Shown piece after piece: positions 32,782-42,507 of a stretch of DNA of 47,964 nt. Both the position numbers and the translations under genes were made by a program. Under the pieces are notes generated by a model that saw only the letters and a list, made by a program, of their open reading frames with translations, was not told where the DNA came from and did not search any database. Positions within the stretch are counted from its first letter, which is position 1; the number at the start of each line of letters is the position of its first letter. Source of the DNA: JACCZR01 sp035296565 (GTDB taxonomy: Bacteria; Actinomycetota; Thermoleophilia; Solirubrobacterales; Thermoleophilaceae); NCBI GenBank assembly GCA_035296565.1, contig DATHAQ010000056.1, forward strand, positions 1 to 47,964, in the 5' to 3' direction.

Positions 32782-34068
32782 ATGAACGCAGCACTCGACA
32801 CTGCACTCTCCGAGCTCAGCGCCTGGCGCGTGTCGCCCGACCCCCGTGCCTTTCCCTACGACGCGGTGGTCGCCGCCTTCCGCGACGTCGGCAAGCACTT
32901 CGTCGCGACCGAGCTACTCGAGAATCTGGCCCGCGTGCGCCGGACGGTTCCCGACGGCTGCCCCGCCCATCGCGAGCTCGCTCGGTTCCTCGACACCGCC
33001 CTGGACAAGTTCGACGGCCGCTATGACAACCCGAGCTACCTCGCGCTGGCCCAACTCGGCCTGCCGGGCGCGAACGGCTGCCCGGACCCCGCCAACGCCG
33101 CCCACGCTCGCGATCGCCTCACCGCGCTGCTGATGGCCGACGTGCTGCGGTTCGAGCTCGGGACGGTGCAGGGCCACATCGACGAGTCGCCCCAGCTGCG
33201 GCCCTGCCGGCGCGCCGTGGCCAAGCGCTGCCGGCACGCGCTGCGGGCGCTCCTGCCCGCGCTCGCGCGGCTGGGCATCGAGGTCGATGCCGACCCAGAC
33301 GACCCGTTGGCGACGGCGGATCGCGCGAGCCGGGCCACGCTTTCCGCCGCGACGCCGGACGAACGGCGCAAGCTCCAGCTCACCGCGCTTCCCGTCTCGC
33401 TCGTCCACGACGAGTACATGTTCATCCGTGCGCTGCAGTCCTACGAGACCACGTTCGCGCTGATCGGCGTCCAGCTCACGGCCGCGGTCGCCGCGCTCGC
33501 CCGGGGCGACGGCGCCGCCGCCGCCGCGATGCTCGGCTCGGCGGAGGCGATCCTGGCCGAGTCCTCGCCGTTCTGGTCGCTCACGGCCACCATGCAGATC
33601 GAGGCGTTCCTGGCGTTCCGCGAGTTCACCGACGGCGCCAGCGCCATCCAGTCGCGCAGCTACAAGCGCGTGGAGAGCCTCTGCCGCCGCCCCGACGCCG
33701 AGCGTCTGGGCTCGTCCGCATACACAGCGGTGCCCGAGATCCGCGAGCGGGTGATCGCCGGCGAGCCGAACATCGACGGCGCGCTCGACCAGGCGATCGC
33801 GGGCGGCCTGCTGAGCCCCGAGGGCCACAGCGCGGTCTCCGCCGCGATGGACAGCTTCGAGGCGGCGGTCCTCAAGTGGCGCAAGACCCACCACAGCATC
33901 GCCGTGAGGATGCTCGGCGAGCGGCGAGGGACCGGCGGAAGCGCCGGCACGGCCTACCTGGACTCAGCGCGCACGATCCCGCTGTTCGCGGCCAAGTGCC
34001 CCTTCGGGCACGGCGAGCAGGGGACGCTGGGCGAAGGCTCTGAGCACCGGCAGCCCACGCTCGCCTGA
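32782..34068 (+). CDS. Tryptophan 2,3-dioxygenase-superfamily heme protein
   Basis: 428 residues. The TDO-type signatures are SLVHDEYMFIRALQSYETTFALI, TMQIEAFLAFREFTDGASAIQSRSYK and, near the C-terminus, RMLGERRGTGGSAGTAYL (about 376-393). The axial heme histidine is probably His370 or His371 (KTHHS), 12-13 residues before GTGGS as in TDO. It is much longer than bacterial TDO (about 280), with a long N-terminal segment (1-190) of unknown fold. It may oxygenate an indole or act like MarE/PrnB-type relatives; no kynurenine-pathway genes are nearby. ATG at 32782 with no strong ribosome site. Confidence 0.72.
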   Translation: MNAALDTALSELSAWRVSPDPRAFPYDAVVAAFRDVGKHFVATELLENLARVRRTVPDGCPAHRELARFLDTALDKFDGRYDNPSYLALAQLGLPGANGCPDPANAAHARDRLTALLMADVLRFELGTVQGHIDESPQLRPCRRAVAKRCRHALRALLPALARLGIEVDADPDDPLATADRASRATLSAATPDERRKLQLTALPVSLVHDEYMFIRALQSYETTFALIGVQLTAAVAALARGDGAAAAAMLGSAEAILAESSPFWSLTATMQIEAFLAFREFTDGASAIQSRSYKRVESLCRRPDAERLGSSAYTAVPEIRERVIAGEPNIDGALDQAIAGGLLSPEGHSAVSAAMDSFEAAVLKWRKTHHSIAVRMLGERRGTGGSAGTAYLDSARTIPLFAAKCPFGHGEQGTLGEGSEHRQPTLA

Positions 34069-34156
34069 CCCGTCGTGCTTCCTCCGGCCGCCGGCCGAGC
34101 GCAGGGGGTCCGGGGAGCCGAGTAGGCGGGGGCCGCCGCGGAATACTGGCCGGGCG

Positions 34157-34567
34157 ATGTCGCACGAGAACGTGGCGGTTGTCCGCCGGCAGTTTCAGGC
34201 GCTCGGGTCCGGCAGCCTGGACTCGGCCGCCGCACTCTGGCACCCAGAGATCGACTGGCGAGCGGTGGAGGGCGCCGCGGACGACGTGGGCGTGATGAGG
34301 GGTGGGGCGGCGCTGCGCCGCTACTACCAGGACTGGTTCGACGCCTTTGACCAGCTTCGGGCGGAGGTCGACGAGGTCATCTTCGAATCGGATGACCGGG
34401 TCGCGGTGAGCGTGCACAACTCCGGACGCGGACGCGCGAGTGGGGTCGAGACCGAAGGCCGCTACTACGTCGTCTGCACCCTCAAGGAGGGGCTGATCGT
34501 CAGCGGGCGGGAGCACGCGACCCGCGCCGGGGCCCTCGAGGCCGTGGGCGCCCTGCCGGGGCCTTGA
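34157..34567 (+). CDS. SnoaL-like (NTF2-fold) protein
   Basis: 136 residues, full-length cone-shaped NTF2 fold: ENVAVVRRQFQALGSGSLD, WHPEIDWRAVEG, YYQDWFDAFDQLRAEVDEVI and a final TRAGALEAVGA. Such proteins bind or isomerise small hydrophobic compounds; here no catalytic residues can be assigned. ATG at 34157. AATACT ends nine bases upstream, compatible with a leaderless start. This is the intact counterpart of the type of gene that is split at 37.2/38.8 kb, though not obviously its close paralogue. Confidence 0.82.
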   Translation: MSHENVAVVRRQFQALGSGSLDSAAALWHPEIDWRAVEGAADDVGVMRGGAALRRYYQDWFDAFDQLRAEVDEVIFESDDRVAVSVHNSGRGRASGVETEGRYYVVCTLKEGLIVSGREHATRAGALEAVGALPGP

Positions 34568-34604
34568 TCGGGATGGCTCCGCCGGCCGCTTGGGCGCGAC
34601 ACCC

Positions 34605-35831
34605 CTAGTCGGCTGGGGCCGACGCCTGGGCCATGATTCGCCCGGCGTTCTCCGGCCCGAAGAACTCGGGCGCAGGCAGCGTCCCGGCCATGACGCTCAC
34701 GAAACCGTCCATCGCCTCCTGGTTGCCCTGCATCGCCCCCATGAGCTGCTGCATCTCGGGTGGTGGGGGCTCGATCTTCGCGAACTCGCTCGTGAATTCG
34801 TAGACGGGCAGCGCCTCCTCGTCCCGGGCTCTCTGGTAGCCGGCCATCGCCTCGTCGTAGGGAAGGCGCTCGGTGAACGCGTCGTCGAGGGCCGACGCCA
34901 GCCCCTCGGCGTCACGAAAAGCGTCGGTGATCCCGAACGCCGTGATCGGGTGCTTGTGGTAGCCGGCGTCACCGACGAGCGCCCATCCCGGGCCGTAGGG
35001 CTTGAGGAAGAAGCCCGGCACGTCTCGCGTACCCACGAAGCGGGTCTCCCGCTCGGCGCCGCGCATGCGCTCGGCAAACTCGGGGGCCAGCTCGAAGGAC
35101 TTCATGTAGGTGCCCTCTACGTCCCCGCGGTTTGCCTTGAACTGCGACTGCGGCCAGCCCTGGACCACGCAGGTGAGGTCGTCATGAGTCGGTATGGCCG
35201 CCCAGCCGCGGTCGTCTTCCGCGCGAATGTAGGTCTCGAAGCCATCCGCCGGAAGTCCACTCCAATATGCGTAGTAGACCGCGGCGAGCCGCGGTACCTC
35301 GTTGTATCGCTCGGGCTGCACGGCCTTTGCCACCAGCGAGTGCATGCCGTCGGCTCCGACCACCACCCGGGCGTGCTCGGTCACGGTCGGGCCGCCCTTG
35401 GCGTGGCCACGGATGCCCGTCACCCGCCCGTCCTCGACCAGGATCTCCTCGACCGTGAACGCCTCGCGCAGCTCCGCCCCCGCCGTGACAGCGGCCTCGA
35501 CCAGCAGTGCGTCGAGCACGATCCGCCGGGGGCCGTACGCGGTCGCTGCGTCCTCCGCCGGCCGCGGCGTCCCCGAGATGGATACGGGACCGAAGTCGAA
35601 TGAGTACCGCGTGATCGGCGGACAGCTGGTGGCCTCGAGCCGGTCGAGCAAGCCCCACCGGGCCAGCGCGCCAACTGCGGGCGGATGAGCGAGGTGAGTG
35701 GACATCGTGTCGCTGGGAAACGTGGCTTTGTCGACCAACAGCACCCGATAGCCGTTGCGCGCCAGCAACATCGCGGTGGGCGATCCCCCACAACGCGCTC
35801 CGACGACGATTGCGTCGTACTCACTGCTCAT
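34605..35831 (-). CDS. FAD-dependent oxidoreductase (geranylgeranyl reductase/monooxygenase-like)
   Basis: 408 residues. FAD motifs: YDAIVVGARCGGSPTAMLLA at the N-terminus, ARVVVGADGMHS (the DG motif), and GDAGYHKHPITAFGITDAF (the GD motif). The group includes class A flavin monooxygenases and geranylgeranyl reductases; the PITAFGI segment favours the reductase/oxidoreductase branch. The substrate is unknown. ATG at 35831 has a good ribosome site (GAGGAG, 8 bases). Convergent with the SnoaL-like gene. The 145 bases between it and the next gene hold nothing recognisable. Confidence 0.87.
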   Translation of the reverse strand: MSSEYDAIVVGARCGGSPTAMLLARNGYRVLLVDKATFPSDTMSTHLAHPPAVGALARWGLLDRLEATSCPPITRYSFDFGPVSISGTPRPAEDAATAYGPRRIVLDALLVEAAVTAGAELREAFTVEEILVEDGRVTGIRGHAKGGPTVTEHARVVVGADGMHSLVAKAVQPERYNEVPRLAAVYYAYWSGLPADGFETYIRAEDDRGWAAIPTHDDLTCVVQGWPQSQFKANRGDVEGTYMKSFELAPEFAERMRGAERETRFVGTRDVPGFFLKPYGPGWALVGDAGYHKHPITAFGITDAFRDAEGLASALDDAFTERLPYDEAMAGYQRARDEEALPVYEFTSEFAKIEPPPPEMQQLMGAMQGNQEAMDGFVSVMAGTLPAPEFFGPENAGRIMAQASAPAD

Positions 35832-35976
35832 TTGCTAGCTCCTCGTTCGCGGACGTTCCGAGCCTCTCACCGCGGAGTGGCCTGCGGCAAGGCTGTCCGC
35901 TCTTGGAGGATGGGGGAGCAGCTACGTGACGCCCAGCACGGTTGGCGCCGGCCAGGACGCAGGCGCCCTCTACCCC

Positions 35977-36777
35977 TCAGCCCTTGAGCATCCCCCAACT
36001 CTGGATCAGGGTAAAGGTCGTGCCCCATCTGCCCGGCTCGGCCAACTCGCTCTCGGCCTCTCGGCGCACCGATTCAAGCTCCCCCTCGCTCAGTGTCTCA
36101 AGCAGTCGCGACTCGAGCGCGGTGCTGAACTGAAGCGGCAAACGCAAATAGGGGTGGCCTGGTTTGAGCGCGATCACGTGTGCGTCGATCTCGGGCTCCT
36201 CGACGCCGATTTCCCGGAACAGCTTGGGAAGTTCGCGGCCCGCCTCGCCGCCGAGGCCGGCAAAGATCTGGGAGAGCAATCGGATCAGTCGCTCAGCCGC
36301 GGGTGCCGGGGGATTGAAGTGCCACGAGCCCAGGTCCCACTCCTCCAGAACGAGTGAGCCACCCGGCCTGACCAACCGCTGGTACGAGGCCACTTGCTCG
36401 GGGCCGCGTCCGAGCGGAGCGATCTGGTAACGGGCATGGACGAGATCGAAGGATTGCGGCTCCAGCCTGGTGTCGAACAGATCATCGACGACGAGCTCCA
36501 TATTTGAGATCCCCGCCGCCTCCAGAAACGAACGAGCGGCAGCGAGCACGCCCCCGTCTATGTCCGTGCCAACGACCTGGCCGGACGGGCCGACCCACTC
36601 GTTGAGGATCCGAAGCCAGCCCAGGGCTCCGCAGCCGACGTCCAGAGCGCGCCCGCCGGATCCGCCGCCGAGCTTCGAGAGGAGCTGCCGCCCGGTGGGT
36701 TCCCACACTTGTGATTGCAGCTGGAGGCGGTCCAGCTCCGAGGGTTGGTTGGCCAGCAGGTACTCCTCCTGCGACAC
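35977..36777 (-). CDS. SAM-dependent methyltransferase
   Basis: 266 residues. Motif I is ALDVGCGALGWL, then VVGTDIDGGVLAAAR, VVDDLFDTRLEPQSFDLVHARY and a VRPGGSLVLEEWD loop. It matches the broad UbiE/Methyltransf group of small-molecule methyltransferases. GTG at 36777 (VSQEEYLLANQ) is preferred to the longer frame, because that runs through a tRNA fragment. GGGAG is 11 bases upstream. Its C-terminal coding region near 36028-36062 has a near-identical copy at 45288-45322 (see the methyltransferase fragment there). Substrate unknown. Confidence 0.82.
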   Translation of the reverse strand: MSQEEYLLANQPSELDRLQLQSQVWEPTGRQLLSKLGGGSGGRALDVGCGALGWLRILNEWVGPSGQVVGTDIDGGVLAAARSFLEAAGISNMELVVDDLFDTRLEPQSFDLVHARYQIAPLGRGPEQVASYQRLVRPGGSLVLEEWDLGSWHFNPPAPAAERLIRLLSQIFAGLGGEAGRELPKLFREIGVEEPEIDAHVIALKPGHPYLRLPLQFSTALESRLLETLSEGELESVRREAESELAEPGRWGTTFTLIQSWGMLKG

Positions 36778-37233
36778 GCCCGGAGTATCTCCCTTTCCGG
36801 CCTGGGCGCGCAAAGTTGCCGAGCTGCCGGTCAACGCGCACCGCGCCTCCACGTGGGGAGACCCTGTCCTAGAGCGGGAAGTCCAGACCGGAGCTAGCCG
36901 GACTCCAACCGGCGACCTCCTGGGGTGCAATGCGGGCGACGAGATTGCCGACACGTATTCGCCGTCTCTTAGAGTGCCGCCCCGATGGCCGAGCCAAAAG
37001 CCACAACGCCTACCTGCGCGATCTGATGACCTGCCAGAGACCGCAGCTCGCACCGCCTCCTCGGGCTGCGGGTCGACCGTCACGCCCGCTCAGAGGAGGA
37101 GAGGAAGAAGCTCACCGCGACGGACGGCCGGCGGGTGCTGCGCACGCTCGTGCGCTGCCGGCTGACCGAGGGCTGAGCGTGCGACTCCCTCGTCCCCGCC
37201 CTCTTCGCACGGGCCGGCGCAGCTTCCGCGGTC
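36778..37233. other. Non-coding/decayed stretch with tRNA fragment
   Basis: No intact gene. It holds a tRNA 3'-half fragment (36890-36931) and, from an ATG at 36985, a short plus-strand frame MAEPKATTPTCAI that hits TGA TGA and then reopens in the same frame as RDRSSHRLLGLR... to LVRCRLTEG (stop at 37175-37177). TTGCCG and TAGAGT before that ATG look like a promoter. It reads as a decayed small gene of unknown family. The right edge is the inferred inversion breakpoint. Confidence 0.5.
36890..36931 (-). tRNA. Degenerate tRNA 3'-half fragment (Ala-like)
   Basis: On the minus strand: TTGCAC, CCAGGAGGTC, T-stem GCCGG, loop TTGGAGT, T-stem CCGGC, acceptor TAGCTCC. The order anticodon-loop/GGAGGTC/T-arm/UAGCUCC is that of bacterial tRNA-Ala(UGC). 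The T-loop has one change (TTGGAGT for TTCGAGT), the anticodon stem is one base too long, and the 5' half is absent. It is not a working tRNA; it looks like an attachment-site scar. Confidence 0.7.
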
Positions 37234-37482
37234 TACCTCGCCATCGGCGCTCGCGCGCACGAGCTCCGAACGGAAATCGGGGACTCCGGCGAAGACCGCC
37301 GACCAGTTCTCGCGCACCTGGTCGCGCCCGCGGAACGCCCGCTCGGGATGCGCCGGCTGCTCGCTGTCGTAGTCGGGGTGAAAGCAAGCGACGAACGCCT
37401 CGATGTCATGAGCGTTCATCGCCGCGTTCAGACGCTCGACGACGCCCACCGCGTCGCTCGTACCGGGCGCCGCCACGATCAA
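37234..37482 (-). pseudogene. SnoaL-like gene, 5' half (83 codons)
   Basis: The frame encodes a normal NTF2/SnoaL N-terminus: VGVVERLNAAMNAHDIEAF, then FHPDYDSEQP, AFRGRDQVRENWSAVFAG and VRASADGEV. After GEV the reading continues to 37090 as unrelated, Gly/Ala-rich shadow sequence. The missing part is found on the opposite strand at 38814-39002, beginning VWSEWHW. The start is TTG 37482 or GTG 37476; TAGACT lies just upstream, so its promoter may still work. Joined, the two halves give 145 residues, a normal length for the family. Confidence 0.82.
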
Positions 37483-37594
37483 AGTCTAGGCAGGACTCGT
37501 CGGATGTAGCAAGCCTGGCGGGGTAGCCCCCCTAGGCGGCAAGAGTGGCTCGCACACGGCGCCATCGGTTCTGGCGTCGCAGGCCCAGGAGCTC

Positions 37595-38869
37595 CTATAG
37601 GGCCCACTCTGCTTCCCCTCCTTTCGCCCGGTCGTCGAGTCGTAAGCGCAGATGCTGTGAAAGGACCGCAATCACCAGGCACGCTGTCACCGGTACGAGC
37701 GGTTTGACGAACCGCGCCTCCGCGGACACTGGCACATGGACGGCGAACCCGAGCGCCGTGAATACCGCGATCGGCGGGATCTCTGGAGCGAGGCTTCTCC
37801 GCACCCTGACCGCGACCAGAACGGCGATGGACAGGACGCCCAGCAGAAGCGCGTTCGGGACCGTGTACAACATCATGCTCGCCTTCTGGTTGGTGAAGCT
37901 GTACGGCGAGTTGAACACGAGCCGACCTAGGTTGTTCACTACGTTGGACAGGTAATGCTTCGGATCGTCGCTGATGTTCTCCAAGGCGATCTGCCGCAAC
38001 CTCGCGTCCTGGTCGAGCGGCTTCAGTCGGTTCGCCTCTAAGTACCGCCGGTCAGGGGTGAGCTGCCGGGGTAACGGTTCCACCAGTCTGTCGCCGAGGC
38101 TCTGGGGGGCGCTCATCCAGTACAGCGAGAGTCCGCCGGAGTTGCCCCAGTAGAGAGGCTTGCTCGTGAGCGAATACGTGTAGAGGAGCCACGGTGTGCA
38201 TAACAGCAGCGCCACCATCAATGCCGTCGCGCTCCGCCGAGCCATCAGCGCGCGCCGGGACATCAGCAGCCAGAAGCCGCTCAGCAGTAGGGCAACCAGC
38301 AGAACGTAGCCGTACTCGACCCTGCTGAGTGCCAGCGCCCCCAGCGCCACGCCCGCCCAGACATAGTCACGTTTGCCGCCGCGAAACGAACGGATCATGA
38401 AGAACGCCGCAAGGGTGAAGCAGAGCGTCGCCAGAGGCTCCACACGGATTACGCCGACGACCGAAACGAACGGCAGGTAGAGCGCCAGACCGTACGTCAC
38501 GAACAGGGCTGCCCGCTCACTACGAAGGTAGAGCCGCACCAGCCGGTGGAATACCACCATGGTCGCGAACAGGAGAGCCGGACCGACGAGAATGCGCGTC
38601 ACCTCCAGCGGACTGTGGAGCATCACGAGCGGAGCAAGCAGCGCCGGAAGTCCCGGCCCGTGCCACAGCTGAAGCTGGGGGTTCGGGCTATCGGTCAGCG
38701 CATAGAAGCCATCCGTCAGGTTCCCTGCGTATATGAGGTACCTGACCTCGTCTCCTGGATCCCGCTGGACCACGAGCGAGATCAGCGTGTAAGCGCCGAG
38801 GATGGGCGACAGCGTCTGGAGTGAGTGGCACTGGAGGGGGACGCAGTCAGAGGGAACGTCGCTCGACAT
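37595..38869 (-). CDS. Glycosyltransferase family 39-like membrane protein, possibly N-terminally rearranged
   Basis: About 424 residues from ATG 38869 with some ten TM helices. The DEVRYLIYAGNLTDG segment near residue 45 resembles the acidic catalytic loop and following YxxxA pattern of ArnT/PMT-type (GT-C) enzymes that use polyprenyl-phosphate sugars. The first 19 codons (to about 38814) are exactly antisense to the SnoaL C-terminal half, so the present N-terminus is probably not the original one and TM1 (LSPILGAYTLISLVV) may be shortened. Base composition is visibly less GC-rich than the neighbours, suggesting transfer. Substrate unknown. Confidence 0.72.
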   Translation of the reverse strand: MSSDVPSDCVPLQCHSLQTLSPILGAYTLISLVVQRDPGDEVRYLIYAGNLTDGFYALTDSPNPQLQLWHGPGLPALLAPLVMLHSPLEVTRILVGPALLFATMVVFHRLVRLYLRSERAALFVTYGLALYLPFVSVVGVIRVEPLATLCFTLAAFFMIRSFRGGKRDYVWAGVALGALALSRVEYGYVLLVALLLSGFWLLMSRRALMARRSATALMVALLLCTPWLLYTYSLTSKPLYWGNSGGLSLYWMSAPQSLGDRLVEPLPRQLTPDRRYLEANRLKPLDQDARLRQIALENISDDPKHYLSNVVNNLGRLVFNSPYSFTNQKASMMLYTVPNALLLGVLSIAVLVAVRVRRSLAPEIPPIAVFTALGFAVHVPVSAEARFVKPLVPVTACLVIAVLSQHLRLRLDDRAKGGEAEWAL

Positions 38870-39002
38870 GGTCGGTGTGATCATCTGCGGCGTGCGCGAG
38901 GACCGGATCTCCTGGGCGCGCCTGTACGTCGAGCCGGTCGAGCACGCGGGTGAGGGCATCGAGGCGGCCGTCCGCGAGATGGCCGGCGACGAGACGCACT
39001 AG
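38814..39002 (+). pseudogene. SnoaL-like gene, 3' half (62 codons)
   Basis: Reads VWSEWHWRGTQSEGTSLDM, then VGVIICGVREDRISWARLY and VEPVEHAGEGIEAAV, ending at TAG 39000-39002. This is the second half of a SnoaL/NTF2 protein; the beta-strand pattern (WSEWHW...ICGVREDRISWARLYVEPVE) is typical. Its missing first half lies inverted at 37234-37482. It has no start of its own other than an internal ATG at 38868. The right breakpoint is placed between 38813 and 38814. Confidence 0.82.
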
Positions 39003-39062
39003 TTCCGCGGTGCCCCACATCGCTGGCCCGGGCAGGACCCCCAGGCGCCGTCCCGAGCAGTC

Positions 39063-39078
39063 GGGGCCGCAAGGCCCC
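39063..39078. terminator. GC hairpin with GCAA tetraloop
   Basis: GGGGCC and GGCCCC form a perfect 6-bp stem closed by a GNRA-type GCAA loop, 60 bases after the SnoaL fragment's stop and before the convergent gene. A second palindrome, GGGCCGGCCGGCCC, lies at 39124-39137. The 169-base gap (39003-39171) otherwise shows nothing coding. Confidence 0.45.
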
Positions 39079-39171
39079 CAGCTAGACCGAGGCCCCCTCT
39101 TGCCCTAGCGGCCCGCTCGGGGTGGGCCGGCCGGCCCCGGTGGCCGACCGAGACTGGTGCCCACGGGCTAG

Positions 39172-39441
39172 CTAAGGCTGGAAGACGTGGTGGAGCTCGC
39201 GGGTCGTGATCTGCGGCTCCATCCCTTCAGGCAGGTTCGGCTTGATCGTTCCCTCGTACCAGGAGTCCCAGTTCTCCTGGGCTTCCCACACCTCGGTCAC
39301 GCCCCAGCCGCCGTCGATCGGGCCGTTCGCATGGACCACGAACCCCGGCTGAGACTTCTGCTCCTCCTCGAGCTGCGTCGTCATGCCCTCCACCATCTCT
39401 TGCGTCATGCCCGGCACCTCGGCGGTCATGAGTATCGCCAT
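39172..39441 (-). CDS. Antibiotic biosynthesis monooxygenase-like (dimeric alpha/beta barrel) protein
   Basis: 89 residues. MAILMTAEVPGMTQEMVEGM, then GFVVHANGPIDGGWGVTEVWEAQENWDSW and a C-terminal strand match the ABM/dimeric ferredoxin-like barrel group. Such small proteins act as monooxygenases, decarboxylases or heme-degrading enzymes; none can be picked here. ATG at 39441 has a strong ribosome site (GGAGGAG, 6 bases). The remaining upstream frame is not coding. It is followed on the same strand by nothing for 168 bases. Confidence 0.82.
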   Translation of the reverse strand: MAILMTAEVPGMTQEMVEGMTTQLEEEQKSQPGFVVHANGPIDGGWGVTEVWEAQENWDSWYEGTIKPNLPEGMEPQITTRELHHVFQP

Positions 39442-39557
39442 GTCGCTCCTCCTCCAGTTGCGGCTGGACGCGCCGATTATCAACGATCGCGAGGCGTGCC
39501 CAGTGACTCGATGCGGCGAACCCGGACGCTGGAGCCACAAGGCCGGCTGCGCAGTCC

Positions 39558-40880
39558 TTACGTGACGTAGCCGTCGGCGACCGAGAGCACCTCGTCCAGG
39601 ATCGCCAGCCCGTCCGCTGCTTCGGCGTCGTTCAGGTTCAGCGGGGGGGCAACGTTGATGCGGTTGCCGAATACGAAAGTGATCAGCCCGCGATCCAGGC
39701 ACGTCGCGCCGAGCGCCGCCATCGGCGCGGCTGACGGGCCGGTCGCCGCATACGGCACCAGTGGTTCCCGCGTCATGCGGTCTTGGACGAGCTCCAGCGT
39801 CCACAGTGCGCCGATGCCCCGCACCTCACCTACCGACGGGTGTTGCTCGGCCAGCGCGCGCAGGCCCGGTCCGAGGACGTCCTCGCCAAGCCGCGCCGCC
39901 GAGGTGACTAGTTCCTCGTCGTGCATCGCCCGGAGCGTGCCGACCGCCGCGGCACAGGCGAGGGGATGCCCCGCGTATGTGAGCCCGCCGGGGTAGGGCC
40001 GCTGAGTGAACGTGTTATAGATCGCGTCGCCCACCAAGACGCCGCCGAGCGGCACATAGCCCGAGTTCACGCCCTTGGCGAACGCCAAGAGATCCGGCGA
40101 AACCCGAGCCTGGTCGACACCAAACCACTTGCCGGTACGGCCGAAACCGACCAATACTTCGTCGGCGATGTAGACGATCGCGTGCTTTGTGCATAGCTCC
40201 CGGACTCCTTCGAGGTAGCCAGGCGGAGGCGGAATGACGCCCGACCCGCCGATCACTGACTCGAGAACCAGCGCCGCGATCGTGGACGGGCCCTCAAGCG
40301 CGATCACTTGCTCGAGGTGCGCGAGTGCCCGTTCGCACTCCTCGCTCGGCGTCGAGGAGCCGAACGCTGAGCGGTACAGGTAAGGGCCGAAGAAGTGAAC
40401 GACGCCGGCGCCGCCGGTGTCCGTGGCCCAGCGGCGATGATCGCCAGTGAGATGCATCGAGGTGGTCGTCGCCCCGTGGTAAGAGCGGTACGCCGCGAGC
40501 AGCTTCGGGCGCCCGGTGTGAACACGCGCCATCCGGGTGGCGTGCTCGATCGCCTCCGTACCGCCGCTGGTGAGCATCACGTGGTTCAACCCAGCCGGGG
40601 CGACGTCGATGATCATTTTCGCCGCCTCGCCGCGCACGTCACTCGCCCAGGTCGGGGCGAGAGTGCATAGACGGTCAGCCTGCTCCTTGATCGCGGAGAC
40701 GACCGTGGGATGCTGGTGTCCTACGTTCGTGAACACCAGCTGCGAGCTGAAGTCGAGGTAGCGCCGCCCGTTGTGATCGACGAGAAAGCTGCCTTCGCCG
40801 CCGACGAATGCCGGGACGTTTCGCGGCGTCTGTACCGCCCAGGGATGGAAGACCAGCTGATCGAGCTTGGAAATGTCCAT
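39558..40880 (-). CDS. Class III (PLP) aminotransferase
   Basis: 440 residues, fold type I. SGGTEAIEHATRMARVHTG is the cofactor-phosphate region, AYRSYHGATTTSMHLTG the pyridine-ring stack, LVLESVIGGSGVIPPPPGY and YIADEVLVGFGRTGKWF the Asp region, and Lys269 in FAKGVNSGYVPLGG the Schiff-base lysine. It resembles beta-alanine/taurine/omega-amino acid:pyruvate aminotransferases. ATG at 40880 (MDISKLDQ); weak ribosome site. The frame stays open 300 bases upstream without coding signs. It is a stand-alone gene in the transferred region; amino donor unknown. Confidence 0.92.
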   Translation of the reverse strand: MDISKLDQLVFHPWAVQTPRNVPAFVGGEGSFLVDHNGRRYLDFSSQLVFTNVGHQHPTVVSAIKEQADRLCTLAPTWASDVRGEAAKMIIDVAPAGLNHVMLTSGGTEAIEHATRMARVHTGRPKLLAAYRSYHGATTTSMHLTGDHRRWATDTGGAGVVHFFGPYLYRSAFGSSTPSEECERALAHLEQVIALEGPSTIAALVLESVIGGSGVIPPPPGYLEGVRELCTKHAIVYIADEVLVGFGRTGKWFGVDQARVSPDLLAFAKGVNSGYVPLGGVLVGDAIYNTFTQRPYPGGLTYAGHPLACAAAVGTLRAMHDEELVTSAARLGEDVLGPGLRALAEQHPSVGEVRGIGALWTLELVQDRMTREPLVPYAATGPSAAPMAALGATCLDRGLITFVFGNRINVAPPLNLNDAEAADGLAILDEVLSVADGYVT

Positions 40881-41092
40881 TGACTTTCGGGGCTTCTCTC
40901 GCGTCGCTGCCCCCTCGTAATGGCAACCCGCGACCCCTGACCACGCCCGCAGTATCCCCCTTCGGCCTCCGGTGAACTGCGCCATGTCAGCTGCGCAGTC
41001 GCAGGCCCGTTGAGATTCAGGGGGGATGGAGCCACGCCCCGCTGGGAAGGGCATCGATCCCGATTGGGCGGCCGCGCTTTCGCGTAACCGGG

Positions 41093-41120
41093 TTGACGCT
41101 CGCGATATCGCGTCTACCTT
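41093..41120 (+). promoter_or_regulatory. Promoter of the subtilase gene with a 12-bp palindrome in the spacer
   Basis: -35 TTGACG (41093-41098), 16-bp spacer, -10 TACCTT (41115-41120), and the ATG 8 bases later, so a leaderless or nearly leaderless message. The spacer holds the perfect palindrome CGCGATATCGCG (41101-41112), a likely repressor or activator site. Confidence 0.65.
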
Positions 41121-41127
41121 GGACCCA

Positions 41128-42264
<1,137 letters not shown>

Positions 42265-42309
42265 GCGCCCTGCACGGGCAGGCAGTCTGCGGAAGCCAAT
42301 TCGGGTAAC

Positions 42310-42328
42310 GGAGCTAGCCGGACTCGAA
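42310..42328 (-). tRNA. tRNA 3'-end scar
   Basis: GGAGCTAGCCGGACTCGAA on the plus strand is identical to the acceptor/T-arm end of the copy at 45259; the sequence diverges right after the T-loop (TCCGAGG instead of CCGGCG). Only the last 19 bases of the tRNA remain. Confidence 0.6.
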
Positions 42329-42349
42329 TCCGAGGTGAGCCTGGAACGC

Positions 42350-42507
42350 GAACGGCCTGAGAGCTTGAGGATCGTGTCGAGCGCGTCGGCCAGGTCCTCG
42401 GCCGGCACGTCTCCAGCCCGCTGCGCACGCCAGCCGACGAAACCGTCGGGCCGGGCCAGCACACGCGCTTACCGTCTCGCTCGACCCACAGGTGCGGCGC
42501 GCGGCCC
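42350..42507 (-). pseudogene. Remnant of a PcpB-type FAD monooxygenase C-terminus
   Basis: In one minus-strand frame GRAPHLWVERDGKRV, then after a frame change VLARPDGFVGWRAQRAGDVP and DALDTILKLSG. These are consecutive pieces of the thioredoxin-like tail of class A flavin monooxygenases (pentachlorophenol monooxygenase type), whose usual middle part (STLDLFG...) is deleted. It is not expressible as one protein. Confidence 0.6.

Noticed and set aside
36985..37177. Intact small gene
   Set aside because: The frame has two stop codons after 13 codons and no family match; treated as decayed.
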